Source of the DNA: Promethearchaeota archaeon
Lineage (GTDB): Archaea; Asgardarchaeota; Lokiarchaeia; Sigynarchaeales; SOKP01
NCBI GenBank assembly: GCA_016839905.1
Contig: JAEOTJ010000055.1
Location: 1 to 50,992 of the forward strand
Reading direction: 5' to 3'
DNA: 50,992 bases
Shown here: one piece after another, positions 8,384 to 18,178 of the stretch
How the letters are laid out: each line of letters opens with the position of its first letter
Numbering within the stretch: the first letter of the stretch is position 1
Translations under genes and position numbers: made by a program
Notes under the pieces: generated by a model
What the model was told of the DNA's origin: nothing
The model's database searches: none
What the model saw: only the letters and a program-made list of their open reading frames with translations

Positions 8384-9013
8384 TTATTTTTTACAAAATT
8401 GGATAAAGTTTTCATACATCTTAATTCCATATTTACTTGATTTTTCGGGATGAAACTGAGTAGCGATTATATTATCCTTATAGACTATGGAACTAAAGGT
8501 TATATCGCCATATTGAGTTATCCCTAATATATTTGCATTATCTTTAGGCACACTGTAAAAACTATGGACAAAATAAAAATATGAATCATTTGGTACGTCT
8601 TGAACTAAGAAGTGATCGCTATTTTGAAAACTTACACTATTCCATCCTATTTGAGGGATTTTATCGACTTTATTTATATCAAACGGAATTACATCTCCCT
8701 TAATCAAATTCAAACCCTTATGTTCTCCCATTTCAGAACTTTTTGAGAAGAGCAATTGCTGACCTAAACAAATTCCAAATAATGGTTTTCCATCTTTTAC
8801 GACTTGATGTATAATCGGGATTAGATTTTTTTCATCCAAATGCTTCATAGCATCGCCAAAAGCACCTACACCAGGAAGAATTACCCCATCGGAGTCCAAA
8901 ATTATTTTAGGATCTGAAGTTATTACGCTATCAACTTTTAAATATTGTAAAAGCTTTTTTATACTCTTAAGGTTCCCCATTTCATAATCAATAATTGATA
9001 TTTTTAAGGACAT
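8384..9013 (-). CDS. hisH: imidazole glycerol phosphate synthase, glutaminase subunit HisH
   Basis: HisH is the class I glutamine amidotransferase that delivers ammonia to HisF in histidine synthesis. The triad is complete: Cys82 in GICLGQQ, and His188 and Glu190 in QFHPEKS. The family motif PGVGAFGDAM is at residues 47-56. The length of 209 residues is typical. The start codon ATG follows the hisF stop after 3 bp, so the pair is co-transcribed with hisF first and translation is probably coupled. The pairing identifies the upstream hisF copy as the working histidine enzyme. Confidence 0.95.
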   Translation of the reverse strand: MSLKISIIDYEMGNLKSIKKLLQYLKVDSVITSDPKIILDSDGVILPGVGAFGDAMKHLDEKNLIPIIHQVVKDGKPLFGICLGQQLLFSKSSEMGEHKGLNLIKGDVIPFDINKVDKIPQIGWNSVSFQNSDHFLVQDVPNDSYFYFVHSFYSVPKDNANILGITQYGDITFSSIVYKDNIIATQFHPEKSSKYGIKMYENFIQFCKK

Positions 9014-9016
9014 AAA

Positions 9017-9832
9017 CTATAACCTCATTGGAATTCCCTGTTTTTGGCATATTTCCTTTACTACTTTAATTGGGTATTCATTGTAATGAAAAATAGAGGC
9101 TGCTAATGCGGCATCAGCTTTTCCAATCTTGAAAGCATCAACCATATGTTGAGGATTCCCCGCACCACCAGAAGCAATTATAGGAACGTCCAAACGTTCA
9201 CTAAAAGTCCTGGTTAAATCTAAATCAAATCCATTTTTTACTCCATCACAGTCCATTGATGTAAGTAGAATCTCCCCGCTTCCTAATTTAGTTGCTTTTT
9301 CACCCCATAATATAGCATCATTTCCGGTAGGAGTCCTACCACCGTGTATATAGACCTCCCACCAACAATAACCTTCTTCAGTTTTTATAATTACCTTATC
9401 TTTTATATCAATAGAACTTTCAACATATACTCTTTTAGCATCTATAGCTGTTACAATGCATTGAGAGCCAAATATTTTTGCGCCCTGAGCTATCAAATCA
9501 GGATTTTTTACAGCAGCTGTATTTAACGAAACTTTATCTGCACCAGCCCGGAGGATTTCCTTTATATCTTCTACAGCCCTTAGGCCTCCTCCTACTGTAA
9601 AAGGGATAAAAACTTGCTCTCCAGTTCTTTCTACTAAATCAATAAGTATTTTTCTTTTATCTGAGGATGCTGTTATATCTAAAAAAACTAACTCATCAGC
9701 TCCTTGCTCGTCATAAAAGGCACCTAATTCAACTGCATCTCCGGCATCCTTCAAATTAATAAATCTCGTACCTTTCACAACCCGACCTTCAGTAACATCG
9801 AGACAAGGAATTATACGTTTAGTGAGAGGCAT
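9017..9832 (-). CDS. hisF: imidazole glycerol phosphate synthase, cyclase subunit HisF (copy paired with HisH)
   Basis: This TIM-barrel enzyme forms imidazole glycerol phosphate and AICAR from PRFAR and ammonia. The catalytic Asp of PCLDV (residue 12), the second catalytic Asp of TAIDAKR, and the Asp of LLTSMDCDG (equivalent to Thermotoga Asp176) are all present. The phosphate-binding motifs VGGGLR and ASGGAG are intact, and the ammonia-gate Arg of TKRIIP is kept. It is directly followed by hisH. The minus-strand upstream region contains a TTTATTTAAACC element (about 9856-9867) that fits an archaeal TATA box. A second, diverged HisF is encoded 1.8 kb away. Confidence 0.95.
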   Translation of the reverse strand: MPLTKRIIPCLDVTEGRVVKGTRFINLKDAGDAVELGAFYDEQGADELVFLDITASSDKRKILIDLVERTGEQVFIPFTVGGGLRAVEDIKEILRAGADKVSLNTAAVKNPDLIAQGAKIFGSQCIVTAIDAKRVYVESSIDIKDKVIIKTEEGYCWWEVYIHGGRTPTGNDAILWGEKATKLGSGEILLTSMDCDGVKNGFDLDLTRTFSERLDVPIIASGGAGNPQHMVDAFKIGKADAALAASIFHYNEYPIKVVKEICQKQGIPMRL

Positions 9833-10183
9833 TTTCTATATCTTAAATTATAGGTTTAAATAAAAATATATCCCAAAATATTTTAGATTTTCTCTAATTA
9901 ATTAAATGTTTAACATTTTAGAATAAAATAATATATTTGTTAAACTAATATAACTAAATTAGCATTATAAAAAATATTCAAATCTTATCTTATTCTATTT
10001 TAAAATGACCTAAATTTGCATATTTAATAATTCCTTAAGAATGATGAGCTAAATGATTCCAATATAAATTAGGTTAGAATAAAAATTTATTTTACTTCTT
10101 AAAATAATTAAAAATTTAATTCTCTATAGGCTTCTATTTTTTAATTACAAAATTATTTAAAGAAAAATTTCTATTTTAGCATT
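9833..10183. other. divergent intergenic region between hisF and membrane protein gene
   Basis: About 350 bp of very AT-rich DNA with no gene. It must contain the promoters of hisF-hisH (minus) and of the membrane protein gene (plus). Nothing else was recognised. Confidence 0.6.
10153..10162 (+). promoter_or_regulatory. TATA-box-like element
   Basis: The sequence TTATTTAAAG begins 31 bases upstream of the ATG at 10184. With archaeal spacing, transcription would start within a few bases of the ATG, implying a very short or absent leader. Confidence 0.4.
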
Positions 10184-11416
10184 ATGTCTACTAATGATAT
10201 TGATGATGAATCATATATTTTTCAAAGAAAACCAAAAAAATTGGATACTGATAGTGCGGCTGATAAATTCGATGTTATGATGCCTAAAAAAAATATGATC
10301 ATTATTCTAGCTATATTTATTGGTCTCTTCATTGCTCAATTCTATTATTTCACCGGATACTATTATAAGGTAATGTTTCCAGACGAACCTTATGATATTG
10401 GGTGGTTTTATTGGTGGGCACCCTTGGTTTTTCTCGGAATTTCGGTTATTATTATCATTGCTTGGGGTAATATTGGATCTCGATTTGCTTCTAAAAGTAT
10501 TTTAAAATATTTAAAAAAGACGACAAAGGAAGGGAAACTAAAGCCAGCAGAGATTATTTTGGGGTACCCCCTCAGGACTAAGGATATCTATTATCTTGAA
10601 GCATTTCCTGATGATTTAGATCTTGGGAGTTCTGTTTCTGATATAAAAGTGCTTGTTAAGAGAGTTCTTGAAGTAATGTTCCTTTCTATGGGTATGAGCG
10701 TGGTGATTGCTCAAATCGCCACTCCTTATATTTGGGAAAAAGTGTATGCTTATGATAAAGATATGTATATTAATGTCGTGGAATTAACTATTGATTTAAT
10801 GCTATATTTAGGGCCATTTACTTTACTTATCCTTATGCTTGTAATGCCAGTATTCTGGATAGCAGAGGATGTTCAAGCATATCGAATTACTCCTGCCCAA
10901 GACTCCGTTCGTCTAGGTCTATTTATGAGAAGTGGATTACTAAACAAAATTCTCTCCTTTTTTGGATTAGTTTTAGTATTTAATTTGGCTCAAGAATTTG
11001 CCACTGCTCTTGTAGGCGGAGATGCAGGAGCTTCAACTTCAGAACTAATGAGTTCACCAGATATGGCAATAGCAATATATTCTAATACTTTTATCTGGTT
11101 TGTGCTAATCATTGCGATGAGCTCGGCAATTCCTTTCATAGTTACTTTGATCTATTTGGGCTACTATCACGAGCGATGGGTTAATAACGTGCGAATTCAA
11201 TCTAGTGAATTTATGCAAGTTGGCACTTTGGAAGTTAGAAAACCTGATAAAAGTATTTTAAATTATATGAACAAACCAGAGATGGTGGATGAGACTGGTG
11301 GCTTCTTTAGGACTCAAAATGGTAAAATAATACTTCTTGTATTGATTATACTTGCAGCAATATTATGTATTTATCTTGCATTTATTTTGGGTTTCGAGGA
11401 AGCTTTATTAAGTTAA
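10184..11416 (+). CDS. polytopic membrane protein, unknown function
   Basis: I do not recognise a family. The protein has a charged cytosolic-looking N-terminus of about 35 residues, then hydrophobic segments at roughly 36-55, 80-97, 165-185, 205-230, 255-275, 295-320 and a final one at about 385-405, giving six to seven predicted helices. Between helices 2 and 3 is a soluble stretch of some 60 residues (TKEGKLKPAEIILGYPLR), and a Gly/Ser-rich loop (GGDAGASTSE) precedes the penultimate helices. No transporter, protease or redox motif is visible. It is flanked by the two hisF genes on the opposite strand, but nothing ties it to histidine synthesis. The start ATG at 10184 has a well-placed TATA box. 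Confidence 0.8.
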   Translation: MSTNDIDDESYIFQRKPKKLDTDSAADKFDVMMPKKNMIIILAIFIGLFIAQFYYFTGYYYKVMFPDEPYDIGWFYWWAPLVFLGISVIIIIAWGNIGSRFASKSILKYLKKTTKEGKLKPAEIILGYPLRTKDIYYLEAFPDDLDLGSSVSDIKVLVKRVLEVMFLSMGMSVVIAQIATPYIWEKVYAYDKDMYINVVELTIDLMLYLGPFTLLILMLVMPVFWIAEDVQAYRITPAQDSVRLGLFMRSGLLNKILSFFGLVLVFNLAQEFATALVGGDAGASTSELMSSPDMAIAIYSNTFIWFVLIIAMSSAIPFIVTLIYLGYYHERWVNNVRIQSSEFMQVGTLEVRKPDKSILNYMNKPEMVDETGGFFRTQNGKIILLVLIILAAILCIYLAFILGFEEALLS

Positions 11417-11433
11417 ATTAATGGGTATCTCTT

Positions 11434-11455
11434 ATTTTTTTTATTTTTTTATTTT
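11434..11455 (+). terminator. oligo-T terminator
   Basis: Two T-tracts of eight and seven T, split by a single A, plus a third short run begin about 18 bases after the stop of the membrane protein gene. This fits archaeal intrinsic termination. Confidence 0.5.
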
Positions 11456-11674
11456 AGTCGTCGGAAGGAAAATAATATTCTATTTTTTTTTCTTATATTG
11501 CATTTATCTTTTACAAAGGCAAAGAATTTCTCATTATCAATTCTCCTTTTTAGTAATAACTTCTTAACTAAGTTATTATATCTCTTAATAATCTAAATTT
11601 ATATATATTCTTCCCGCTTTTTGTAGAAAAAATTAGTATGGAATAAGCCCTATAATTAAAATTATAAATCTAAA

Positions 11675-12490
11675 TCATAAATTCATAGAAATACCATTCT
11701 TCGCACAATATTCTTTTACTTCTTTAATGTTGATCTCTCGAAAATGAAAAATTGAGGCCGCAAGTGCCGCTGCTGCCTTACCTATAGTAAATGCTTCTAG
11801 GATATGGTGAACAGTTCCCGCACCTCCAGATGCTGTTATTGGTAGTCCAGTCGCCTCTGCGATACCTCTGGTCATCTCTAAATCATATCCATCTTTCGTT
11901 CCATCATAGGTTTTTGAAGTTGGGAGAATCTCACCAACTCCAAGTTCTTTAACCTTTTTAGCCCATTGGATTGCATCCATTCCAGTTGATTTTGATCCAC
12001 TGTGTGTCATAACATCAAACCAACAGAACTTATCCTCGACCCTAAAAAGTGTTTTGTCAGGGACCTCTTCTTCAGAATTAACATATACGCGATTGCCATC
12101 AATTGCACATACTAATCTTTCAGGACCAAATTCTTTAGAGATTTCTGCTAATAAATCTGGGATCCTTACAGCCGCACTATTTAAAGAGACTTTATCAGCC
12201 CCCGCTTCTAAAATTGATTTGGCATCTTCCATTGAGGCAATCCCTCCTCCTACGGCAAAAGGTATTGAGATTCCATCTGCAACCTTCTTCACTAAATCAA
12301 CAACAGTTTTTCTCTTTTCAACAGTAGCGGTAATATCTAAAAAGACTAACTCATCAGCTCCCTCTTCCTCATAATATTTACCAAATTCTACGGGATCTCC
12401 CGCATCTCTTAAATTAACAAATTGAATTCCTTTGACAACACGCCCATCTTTTACATCTAAACAAGGTACTATTTTTTTAAAATCTGACAT
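11675..12490 (-). CDS. HisF paralogue with altered catalytic residue
   Basis: Clear HisF homologue along its full length. PCLDV keeps the first catalytic Asp (residue 15 counting from a GTG at 12499) and CAIDGNRV keeps the second. VGGGI and ASGGAG phosphate sites are intact. The third acidic residue is missing: the segment that reads LLTSMDCDG in the hisH-linked copy reads LPTSKTYDG here, placing Thr at the position of Thermotoga Asp176. The gate Arg near the N-terminus is Lys (FKKIVP), and the C-terminal GADAALAAS motif has lost its Asp (KAAAALAAS). There is no adjacent glutaminase. The ATG at 12490 is preferred over the GTG nine bases upstream. It may be a specialised or ammonia-dependent cyclase or have another sugar-phosphate substrate. 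The LPTS form also suggests a different HisF lineage, so transfer is possible. Confidence 0.85.
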   Translation of the reverse strand: MSDFKKIVPCLDVKDGRVVKGIQFVNLRDAGDPVEFGKYYEEEGADELVFLDITATVEKRKTVVDLVKKVADGISIPFAVGGGIASMEDAKSILEAGADKVSLNSAAVRIPDLLAEISKEFGPERLVCAIDGNRVYVNSEEEVPDKTLFRVEDKFCWFDVMTHSGSKSTGMDAIQWAKKVKELGVGEILPTSKTYDGTKDGYDLEMTRGIAEATGLPITASGGAGTVHHILEAFTIGKAAAALAASIFHFREINIKEVKEYCAKNGISMNL

Positions 12491-12617
12491 TTTTTTCACG
12501 ACTTAACTATTAATATTAATTAAGAAAATAGCATTCAATAAATAAATTGTATTATTTTTCTGATATTACTTTACTTCTGTTATAAAAATATTAGTAAGAA
12601 AAAGAAGTGAAAAAAAG

Positions 12618-15600
12618 TTATAGTTCAATTTCTCTTTCACAAGACCAGCAATTCTCGCCTTTCTCTTTTATAGCTTTCGCACATTTCATGCAATAATTAG
12701 TTTTACATTTAGGACATATGTAACTTGCTCCGATGACAGGTCCTTTATGAACCACACATATAATTTCTTTTTCCATTACACCTACTTCTTCTTCTGTTTT
12801 TTTCAATTCCGCAATTTCTGTTGCTGTTAATGGTTTGCCTATATCTGTTTTACTTGCTTCTTTCTTCCCTTTTTCCACCTTTTTCGGCACCACGGGTCCT
12901 TGTGGAGCTGCTGGTTTTCCTCCTTTAGCTATTAAAGCTTTTCTTTTTTTAGTCGCTCGAATTGAAAGATCCTGCTTTTCAAGAGTTTGTTGAGCGCCTC
13001 TTTTTTTTACTATAAAAAGGCCTCCGACAGAAACGCTTAAGACACTACCAATTATTATAATGATAATTATTAAGAAGAAGTCATCTTCACCTATATCACT
13101 ACTACCATCACCACCATTTCCCTCAGATTCAACACTAATTTTAATGATTATTGAACAATTATTATTAAATGGGTCAAAGACTCTTATCTCTAGCCAATAT
13201 ATTCCTACTTGGAGCAGCCTTTTATTGGTTATGATTCCATTATCATCTATATAAAAGTTTTCCGTATCATTTATCCAATAATGATCGATTCTGGAGAGAT
13301 CAGACGCATATATAGCATAACTGAAAGCCACTCCATATTTGATCATTTGGTCTGTGGGAATAACATCCCATTTAGGTGCTGCTTGAGCTTCCACTGTTAT
13401 ATTAATTAATATTGAGCAGTTGTTATTATATGGGTCACAGCCTCTAATTTCTATCGAATATTCTCCTACTACCAGAGAAGTGGTATTTCTCATCATTCCA
13501 TTTCCATCTATTTGAAAGTCTCCCGTGTTGTTAATCCAATAATGATCTATTCCGGAAAGATCGGATGCATTGACATCATAAGAAAAGGAAGCTCCAAATT
13601 CAATGATTTGGTATAGGGGAACTTCATCCCAAGTAGCATTTATTGTGTCTTCTACTGTAATGTTAATGACAGCAGAGCAGTTGTTATTATAAGGGTCACA
13701 GCCTCTAATTTCTATCCAATATACTTTCACGATAAGAGATGATATATTAGTGATCACTCCATTAATATCTACAGTGAAATTGACCGTGTCGTTTATCCAA
13801 TATTGATCAATACTAGATAGATCCGAGGCATTTACATCATAAGAAAAAGAATCTCCAAATTCAATGATTTGACCTTCTGGGTCTTCAATCCAAGTAGCGA
13901 GTGTCGTATCTTCTACTGTTATATTAATTATTGCTGAGCAGTTGTTATTATAAGGATCGCATCCTCTAATTTCTATCCAATATATTCTAACGATAAGAGA
14001 TGATACATTAGTGATCAATCCATTAATATCTACAGTGAAATTGACCGTGTCGTTAATCCAATAATGATCAATACCAGATAGATCCGAGGCATTTACATCA
14101 TAAGAAAAAGAATCTCCAAATTCAATTGTTTGGCCTTCTGGGTCTTCAATCCAAGTAGCGGGTGTCGTATCTTCTACCGTAATGTTAATGACAGCAGAGC
14201 AGTTGTTATTAAATGGATCATATGCCCTAATTTCTATCCAATATACTTTCACGATAAGAGTTGATATATTTGTGATTAACCCATTAATATCTACAGTGAA
14301 GTTGATGGTGTCATTTAACCAATAATAATCGATTCCCGAAAAATCAGAAGCATTTACATCATAAGAAAAGGAATCTCCAAATTCGACTGTTTGGTCTGCT
14401 GGGTCTTCATCCCATATAGGTGTTGTAGGATCTAACACAGTTATATTAATTATTGCCGAATCGTTATTATTATAGGGGTCACATGCTCTAATCTCTAGCC
14501 AATATACTCCTGCAGAAAGAGATGTAGCATTGGTTATGACTCCATCACCATTTACGCTAAAATTACCCGTGTCATTAACCCAATAGAGTCCAATTCCAGA
14601 TAGATCTGACGCATTCACATCATAAGAAAAGGAATCCTTAAATTCGATGGTTTGGTCTGTTGGGTCTTCATCCCATGTAGCGGGTGTCGTATCTTCTACT
14701 GTAATGTTAATTATTTCTGATTTGTTATTATTATAGGGATCATATGCCCTAATCTCTACCCAATAGACTCTTACGATAAGAGTTGATATATTAGTGATTA
14801 ACCCATTAATATCTACAGTGAAGTTGACGGTGTCGTTAACCCAATAGTAATCGATTCCCGAAAAATCAGAGGCATTTACATCATAAGAAAAAGAATCTCC
14901 AAATTCAATGATTTGGTCTGTTGGGGCTTCATCCCAGGTAGGGGGTGTAGAAGGTAGTATAGTTGTATTAATTATTGCTGATTCATTATTATTATAAGGG
15001 TCACAAGCCCTAATCTCTAGCCAATATACTCCTGCAGAAAGGGATGTAGCATTGGTTATGACTCCATCACCGTTTACGCTAAAATTACCCGTGTCATTAA
15101 CCCAATAGAGTCCAATTCCAGATAGATCTGAAGCATTCACATCATAATTTAAAGATGCTCCAAATTCAATAGTTTGGTCTGCTGGGACCTCATTCCAAGT
15201 GGGTGCTATAGTATCCTCTACGGTTATGTTAATTATTGCCGAGCAATTGTTATTATAGGGGTCACATGCTCTAATCTCTAAGCTATATACTCCTACTGCC
15301 AAATAAGTGGCATTAGTGATTTCACCATTAATATCTACAGTGAAGTTGACAGTATCGTTAACCCAATAATGATCAATTCCCGAAGTATCGGACGCGTTCA
15401 CGTCATAAGAAAAGGAATCTCCAAATTCAATGGTATGATTTGTTGGTGACTCATCCCACGTTGGTGGGCTTGCGACATCTAATGCTTGTGCATAGATATC
15501 TCGATTAGCTCCACGGTTATCACCCCAAACTACACATGCACTAGCCACGCCATCATACTTGATCTTTGGATCATTTTGATCTCCAGTAGCATCACATATT

Positions 15601-16937
15601 ACTGTACCGTTTGCATCCCAAGTATTGGTTCCTTCTACTATCAACTGACCATAAATATCATTATTCCCTGCTCTACTATCGCTCCATACTACAACCACGC
15701 CCTCATTAGTTGAACATATATCAAAATAAAAATTTGAGCTATAATAACCTTGATGACCTGTATAAGTGCACACTGGAAGCCCATTAGTAGTCCATTGAGG
15801 GTCTCCTGTGGAGTTAAGTTTTTGAATGTATATATCATAATTATCTCCCGTAGATCGATTATCAACCCAAGCAATATATGCATTTCTATTTCCATCTGAA
15901 CAAACCCTAGGAGCTCGTTGTTGGTTGGCTAAATTACATACCAAGGTTCCATTATCAGTCCATTGTGTATTACCTGTACTGTTGATATATTGAGCATAAA
16001 TTCCACCATCTCCATTATTATCTTCCCATGCAATAAATGCCCCATCGTTTCCATCCGAACAAATTCTAGGATATAGTTGATCATTAGAACTAGTGCATAT
16101 TTTTTCGCCATTGGAAGTCCATGGGACCCCACCGCTAGAAGTAACTCGTCCGGCATAAATATCATAGTTGGATCCAGATCTATAATCCTCCCAAGTTACA
16201 ATAGCACCACCACTCCCATCAGTACAGAGTTTAGGTTTATGTTGAAGACCACTGGCACTACAGAGAGTTGTTTCTGCATCGTTTGATGTACCTGTCATTC
16301 GTGACACCATAATGTTATTCTCATATCTTATTGTAACGATGGAATGACCATTCACGCCGTTATGTATTATGTCGGGATAATAATCAAGGGTTGATGAAGA
16401 ATATAACTGCATATATCCCTGAACTGCATCACCATAACTATTGCTACCACTTTGACTTATCCTTTTTGTATAAACTTTATAACCACTCCCCCGGTCGTCA
16501 AACCACGCCATAAGCATGGTCGAGGATCCTGCAGCCATCGCCAATTTTCTTTGAGGATCTGATCCGTCACCAATGCTCCATTGTCCTCCTACTTTAGCTC
16601 CATCTGCATCGTAGCGTGAACCCCATATACCATCTGAACCTCTTACCCAACCAAAGAACCAACCCCCAGCTCCATCCACGCAAACATCATGATCATTATC
16701 CGCGGAAGTAGTTGTTCCTACCATTACACCATTGTCTGTCCACATCGTGGGAGAGGAGCTTTTAAGAATGATTGGTATTACATTATCATCACTTACAGAA
16801 TCTTGTTCTATTTCATTGAATTTGCTATTAGAATAAGAATCATGATTATTTATGGGGAGAAAAGCTATTGAATTAATTGTAAATAATCCAATTAAAAAAA
16901 ATAAAAAGATTTGAATTTGTTTTTTTTGTTTAGACAT
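12618..16937 (-). CDS. giant receptor-like surface protein: signal, propeller-like region, nine Ig-like repeats, TM, cytosolic zinc finger
   Basis: The chosen start is ATG 16937 (preceded by GAGG about 11 bases upstream), which gives a clean signal sequence KKQIQIFLFFLIGLF; an in-frame ATG at 16976 would bury it. Residues ~60-480 carry repeated blocks of the type SDGNDGAFIAWED, likely a beta-propeller. Nine consecutive 87-residue Ig/cadherin-like repeats follow (TIEFGDSFSYDVNAS ... DPYNNN). Then come an acidic spacer, a transmembrane helix (FFLIIIIIIIGSVLSVS), and a Lys/Pro-rich cytosolic linker. The tail is a compact zinc finger with C-x2-H, CPKC, CMKC and CWSC, eight ligands arranged like a B-box or RING. 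No ubiquitin-ligase activity is claimed. The layout suggests an adhesin or receptor that couples the outside to a cytosolic partner. Confidence 0.88.
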   Translation of the reverse strand: MSKQKKQIQIFLFFLIGLFTINSIAFLPINNHDSYSNSKFNEIEQDSVSDDNVIPIILKSSSPTMWTDNGVMVGTTTSADNDHDVCVDGAGGWFFGWVRGSDGIWGSRYDADGAKVGGQWSIGDGSDPQRKLAMAAGSSTMLMAWFDDRGSGYKVYTKRISQSGSNSYGDAVQGYMQLYSSSTLDYYPDIIHNGVNGHSIVTIRYENNIMVSRMTGTSNDAETTLCSASGLQHKPKLCTDGSGGAIVTWEDYRSGSNYDIYAGRVTSSGGVPWTSNGEKICTSSNDQLYPRICSDGNDGAFIAWEDNNGDGGIYAQYINSTGNTQWTDNGTLVCNLANQQRAPRVCSDGNRNAYIAWVDNRSTGDNYDIYIQKLNSTGDPQWTTNGLPVCTYTGHQGYYSSNFYFDICSTNEGVVVVWSDSRAGNNDIYGQLIVEGTNTWDANGTVICDATGDQNDPKIKYDGVASACVVWGDNRGANRDIYAQALDVASPPTWDESPTNHTIEFGDSFSYDVNASDTSGIDHYWVNDTVNFTVDINGEITNATYLAVGVYSLEIRACDPYNNNCSAIINITVEDTIAPTWNEVPADQTIEFGASLNYDVNASDLSGIGLYWVNDTGNFSVNGDGVITNATSLSAGVYWLEIRACDPYNNNESAIINTTILPSTPPTWDEAPTDQIIEFGDSFSYDVNASDFSGIDYYWVNDTVNFTVDINGLITNISTLIVRVYWVEIRAYDPYNNNKSEIINITVEDTTPATWDEDPTDQTIEFKDSFSYDVNASDLSGIGLYWVNDTGNFSVNGDGVITNATSLSAGVYWLEIRACDPYNNNDSAIINITVLDPTTPIWDEDPADQTVEFGDSFSYDVNASDFSGIDYYWLNDTINFTVDINGLITNISTLIVKVYWIEIRAYDPFNNNCSAVINITVEDTTPATWIEDPEGQTIEFGDSFSYDVNASDLSGIDHYWINDTVNFTVDINGLITNVSSLIVRIYWIEIRGCDPYNNNCSAIINITVEDTTLATWIEDPEGQIIEFGDSFSYDVNASDLSSIDQYWINDTVNFTVDINGVITNISSLIVKVYWIEIRGCDPYNNNCSAVINITVEDTINATWDEVPLYQIIEFGASFSYDVNASDLSGIDHYWINNTGDFQIDGNGMMRNTTSLVVGEYSIEIRGCDPYNNNCSILINITVEAQAAPKWDVIPTDQMIKYGVAFSYAIYASDLSRIDHYWINDTENFYIDDNGIITNKRLLQVGIYWLEIRVFDPFNNNCSIIIKISVESEGNGGDGSSDIGEDDFFLIIIIIIIGSVLSVSVGGLFIVKKRGAQQTLEKQDLSIRATKKRKALIAKGGKPAAPQGPVVPKKVEKGKKEASKTDIGKPLTATEIAELKKTEEEVGVMEKEIICVVHKGPVIGASYICPKCKTNYCMKCAKAIKEKGENCWSCEREIEL
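13116..15464 (-). repeat. nine 261-bp tandem repeats inside the giant surface protein
   Basis: Repeats begin at 15464, 15203, 14942, 14681, 14420, 14159, 13898, 13637 and 13376 on the minus strand. Each is 87 codons without length variation. Units 2 and 4 are almost identical to each other, and so are units 3 and 5, so a two-unit (522-bp) block was duplicated. Units 6 and 7 also form a close pair. The last unit is the most diverged. Confidence 0.9.
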
Positions 16938-17044
16938 CTTAATATCCTCAATCCTACTTAAAAAGATAATATACATTAAAGTATATGTATAAAGAAAAAA
17001 TATGCAATTCTATAATTTAAATCTTTCCCTTGAATTAATTATAT

Positions 17045-17236
17045 CTAAGGTTTCTTTAAGTGCTTAAATAATCCTCCTATTAATTGTCCGGTGCTAATTC
17101 CAACATCTCCATGTGGGATTAAATCATGCTCTAAAAATTCAAAACCTTCTTCAATTACATTCTCTTTTATAGTTTTTGAAAAAGAATAATTATAGGCAAC
17201 ACCTCCATTTAGCCCTATCTTATTAATCCCCCTCAA
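17045..17236 (-). pseudogene. decayed duplicate of the hypF 3' end
   Basis: About 63 codons match the last 62 residues of the intact HypF encoded at 18735-21119 (shared core GGVAYN and GISTGQLIGGLF, roughly three quarters identical at DNA level by eye). The frame is cut by a TAG immediately upstream (at about 17246). None of the remaining 730 codons of hypF is present here. It is a relic and not a functional gene. It sits in the same orientation as hypF, on the other side of two plus-strand methyltransferase genes, so the two hypF ends form a direct repeat around that pair. Confidence 0.85.
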
Positions 17237-17342
17237 TTCTGATTCCTAGGATTTTCCAACATTGAAATAATTACTCAAAAAAATTTAATTGCAATCAAAG
17301 GTAAAAACAAATATTAAATTTACTATTATTGAAAGAAAAAAA

Positions 17343-18107
17343 ATGACAGAAAAAGTAAATTATGGAAATTGGGTTCCAAGAAATCTATTATACTCCTTTA
17401 TTGGTCTAATTCTCATTATATTTATCCCATCCCTCTTTATTGCTATATTATTCATAAAGATAATTTTGTGGATATTTACTTTGTTTTTTTCCCTTGGTTT
17501 TTTATATTTAGCTTATTTATATTATCAATTTTCTAAAAACAACAAGGAGATACAATTTAGAATATGGAATCTAATCATAGATAAACTGAATTGGAATGGA
17601 GAAGGGAAAATACTGGATATAGGAACAGGTTCTGGCGGGCTTGCTATACAATTAGCAAAAAAATATCCAAAATCAGAGATAATAGGAATAGACCACTGGG
17701 GCAAAGGATGGAATTATTCCAAAAAGATGTGTGAAAATAACGCAGAGATTGAAGGTGTAATAGATTATGTGAATTTTCAAAGAGCCAGCGCTTCAAAAAT
17801 ACCATTTAATGATGATTCTTTTGATGGTATAGTAAGTAATTTTGTTTATCATGAAGTAAGAGATGTAAAAGATAAAAAAATCGCTATTAAGGAATCCATT
17901 AGAGTTTTGAAAAAGGGAGGATTCTTTTCTCTCCAAGATAATTTTAAAAATATTAAAAAATTCGGTAGTACAGAAAATCTCATTAACCAAATTAAACAAT
18001 GGGGTGTTCAAGAGATTATATTTCTGAATACTCTTGATGAAATTAATATACCTAAAGGATTAAGAAATGAATTTAAAAAATCAGGATTAATATTCGGAAA
18101 GAAATAG
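17343..18107 (+). CDS. membrane-anchored class I SAM-dependent methyltransferase
   Basis: Two hydrophobic helices (about residues 15-60) precede a Rossmann methyltransferase domain with motif I ILDIGTGSGGLA, an acidic end of beta-2 (IIGIDHW) and the post-II segment FDGIVSNFVYHEV. The domain should sit on the cytosolic face of the membrane. Start: ATG 17343. An upstream in-frame TTG at 17289 is less likely because it adds an 18-residue leader with no support. The gene is followed 71 bp later by an ICMT-like membrane methyltransferase on the same strand, and the two are bracketed by intact and relic hypF ends. The substrate is unknown; a lipid or small hydrophobic molecule is plausible. Confidence 0.82.
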   Translation: MTEKVNYGNWVPRNLLYSFIGLILIIFIPSLFIAILFIKIILWIFTLFFSLGFLYLAYLYYQFSKNNKEIQFRIWNLIIDKLNWNGEGKILDIGTGSGGLAIQLAKKYPKSEIIGIDHWGKGWNYSKKMCENNAEIEGVIDYVNFQRASASKIPFNDDSFDGIVSNFVYHEVRDVKDKKIAIKESIRVLKKGGFFSLQDNFKNIKKFGSTENLINQIKQWGVQEIIFLNTLDEINIPKGLRNEFKKSGLIFGKK

Positions 18108-18178
18108 TAATTAATTGGACAACTAACAACTCATATTAATCAAAACATATTTTTTGTATTAAATAAATTATATTATCA

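Noticed and set aside
12054..12374. 106-residue plus-strand frame
   Set aside because: It lies antisense within the second hisF gene, is low in complexity and has no start context.
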